A stretch of 64,000 nucleotides of DNA from Eremomyces bilateralis CBS 781.70 (taxonomy: Eukaryota; Ascomycota; Dothideomycetes; Eremomycetales; Eremomycetaceae), in contig NW_022985073.1 of NCBI RefSeq assembly GCF_010015585.1, forward strand, positions 200,929 to 264,928, given 5' to 3'. Every line of letters starts with the position of its first letter. The first letter of the stretch is position 1. Of the stretch, positions 63,055-64,000 are shown one piece after another. The translations under genes were made by a program, and so were the position numbers. The notes below the pieces were generated by a model. The model searched no databases. It was not told the origin of the DNA and was given only the letters and a program-made list of their open reading frames with translations.

Positions 63055-64000
63055 ATGGTGATCCGCACATAAACGAAAAAGGTGGAGTTTGACGATATCA
63101 AGATTATAATTCATGTTAATAGTTTCCCTTCGAATGCTTGCATGGCAGAGTCTGAGATGAAAACAACATGTAAATTTACATATGCTATTTGTATACTCTG
63201 AAGACTTAATAGATAGAGCGGCCAGTATAGAAACTTCTTGGCTGTGTTTGAACTATAAATGCCACCATATCGGCCATTCACAGTACGAGTCGACCCCAAT
63301 ACGGCTCGTGAAGATGTGAGATAAATAGCGGTTTCGTTCAATCAGGTGATTAATGCAGCGACACGGTGGAAAAACACCGTTAGATTCCAAAAGAGCGTAG
63401 ATAGATTGAACTTGATCCTGAAGAGCCGGATCCTACGAAAACAGGCTGTTCCTTTATATGGTTTACAATGGTGATCTTTTCCCTAAAAAGGGAAAGAATA
63501 GGGGTATAGAATCGAATGCGGAATGAAGCCGTGGGAAAACGCCAAGAAACACGATATTCTGTGACAGAAGGACTCAAATCGACTGGAACAGCTCGCGAGG
63601 GCCACATATGATGCGAATTTGGCGGTCAGGATTGACATGTTTCAGTTCTCTCAACCATATCCGGGAAGGATCGACGATCGTACACGATCGATTAGACATT
63701 TTAACGAGATAAATGCATTACTGCAGCCGTCTAGGGGGAGAGCTTGGAGTCGATGAAGTTGAGAACTTGAGATAGGAGACGGGGAGCTTAGTCAACACTG
63801 AAATCACATGACTGCTGAATCAGCTTTACACCTCAGGCAATAATGTTTGCAATTCCGACGGACTGCAGTGGCCACGCATGCTGTCGAGTGTCGACATCTG
63901 ATGGACCGGAGGTTGTGAACGGCAAGCAAACAACTCCACTGGAAAGCTCCCTATCTGTGATTTACCAGTCAACATCATTCAAAAAGCCTGCAGCACTGGT
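63055..64000. other. Right-edge stretch without gene
   Basis: A/T-rich with short open frames on both strands and no domain. A CGATCG-rich patch (GATCGACGATCGTACACGATCG) lies near 63669-63691; its meaning is unclear. Confidence 0.5.

Overview
The window is nuclear DNA of a filamentous ascomycete, most likely Eurotiales. The evidence is introns of 45-90 bp with GT...CTRAC...AG signals, a HET-domain incompatibility gene, a DUF3435 tyrosine-recombinase relic and typical Eurotiomycete housekeeping genes (fyv10, rbg1, cwc2, cut12, cpcC/gcn2, pyroA, orc2, aos1, a forkhead factor, rvs161). The species cannot be named from the sequence. No tRNA, rRNA, CRISPR or recognisable LTR element was found.

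Region 1 (1 to about 11.2 kb) is accessory DNA. It holds a spliceable HET-domain gene entering from the left edge, a decayed SET-domain gene, several tandem and dispersed repeats, and a DUF3435 tyrosine recombinase on the minus strand broken by in-frame stops. A recombinase reading inward from about 10.7 kb, with a HET gene behind it, is the layout expected at the 5' edge of a Starship giant transposon. I infer a Starship relic whose cargo runs off the left edge. The first 141 bases are two tandem, about 90% identical copies of a complete intron separated by one GAA codon.

Region 2 (11.8-46.8 kb) is ordinary gene-dense chromosome: a P450, GID-complex subunit Fyv10, GTPase Rbg1, splicing factor Cwc2, spindle pole protein Cut12, eIF2alpha kinase Gcn2/CpcC, ubiquitin-conjugating enzyme Ubc1, proteasome ATPase Rpt2, cystathionine beta-lyase, aminopeptidase P, an importin, vitamin B6 enzyme PyroA, a FUN14 protein, Orc2 and SUMO E1 subunit Aos1. 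Many are divergent pairs with short shared promoters. Four genes (fyv10, ubc1, rpt2, aos1) belong to ubiquitin, SUMO or proteasome pathways, and ubc1 and rpt2 share one promoter. GCN4/CpcA-type TGASTCA sites lie upstream of gcn2 and pyroA.

Region 3 (46.8-64 kb) is looser. A 1.9 kb convergent gap carries at least seven same-orientation copies of a small element that can form a hairpin, with apparently compensating changes in the stem, followed by a second repeated hairpin. Then come a large single-exon forkhead gene with a 3 kb upstream gap, mitochondrial tryptophanyl-tRNA synthetase, the BAR protein Rvs161, a 2 kb gap and a secreted DUF7029/DUF7223-like gene interrupted by one in-frame stop and two frame slips.

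Exon boundaries were set by reading splice signals and frame by eye. The exon lengths of the multi-exon genes called intact add up to whole codons. Domain names come from recognition of conserved motifs, not from a database search.
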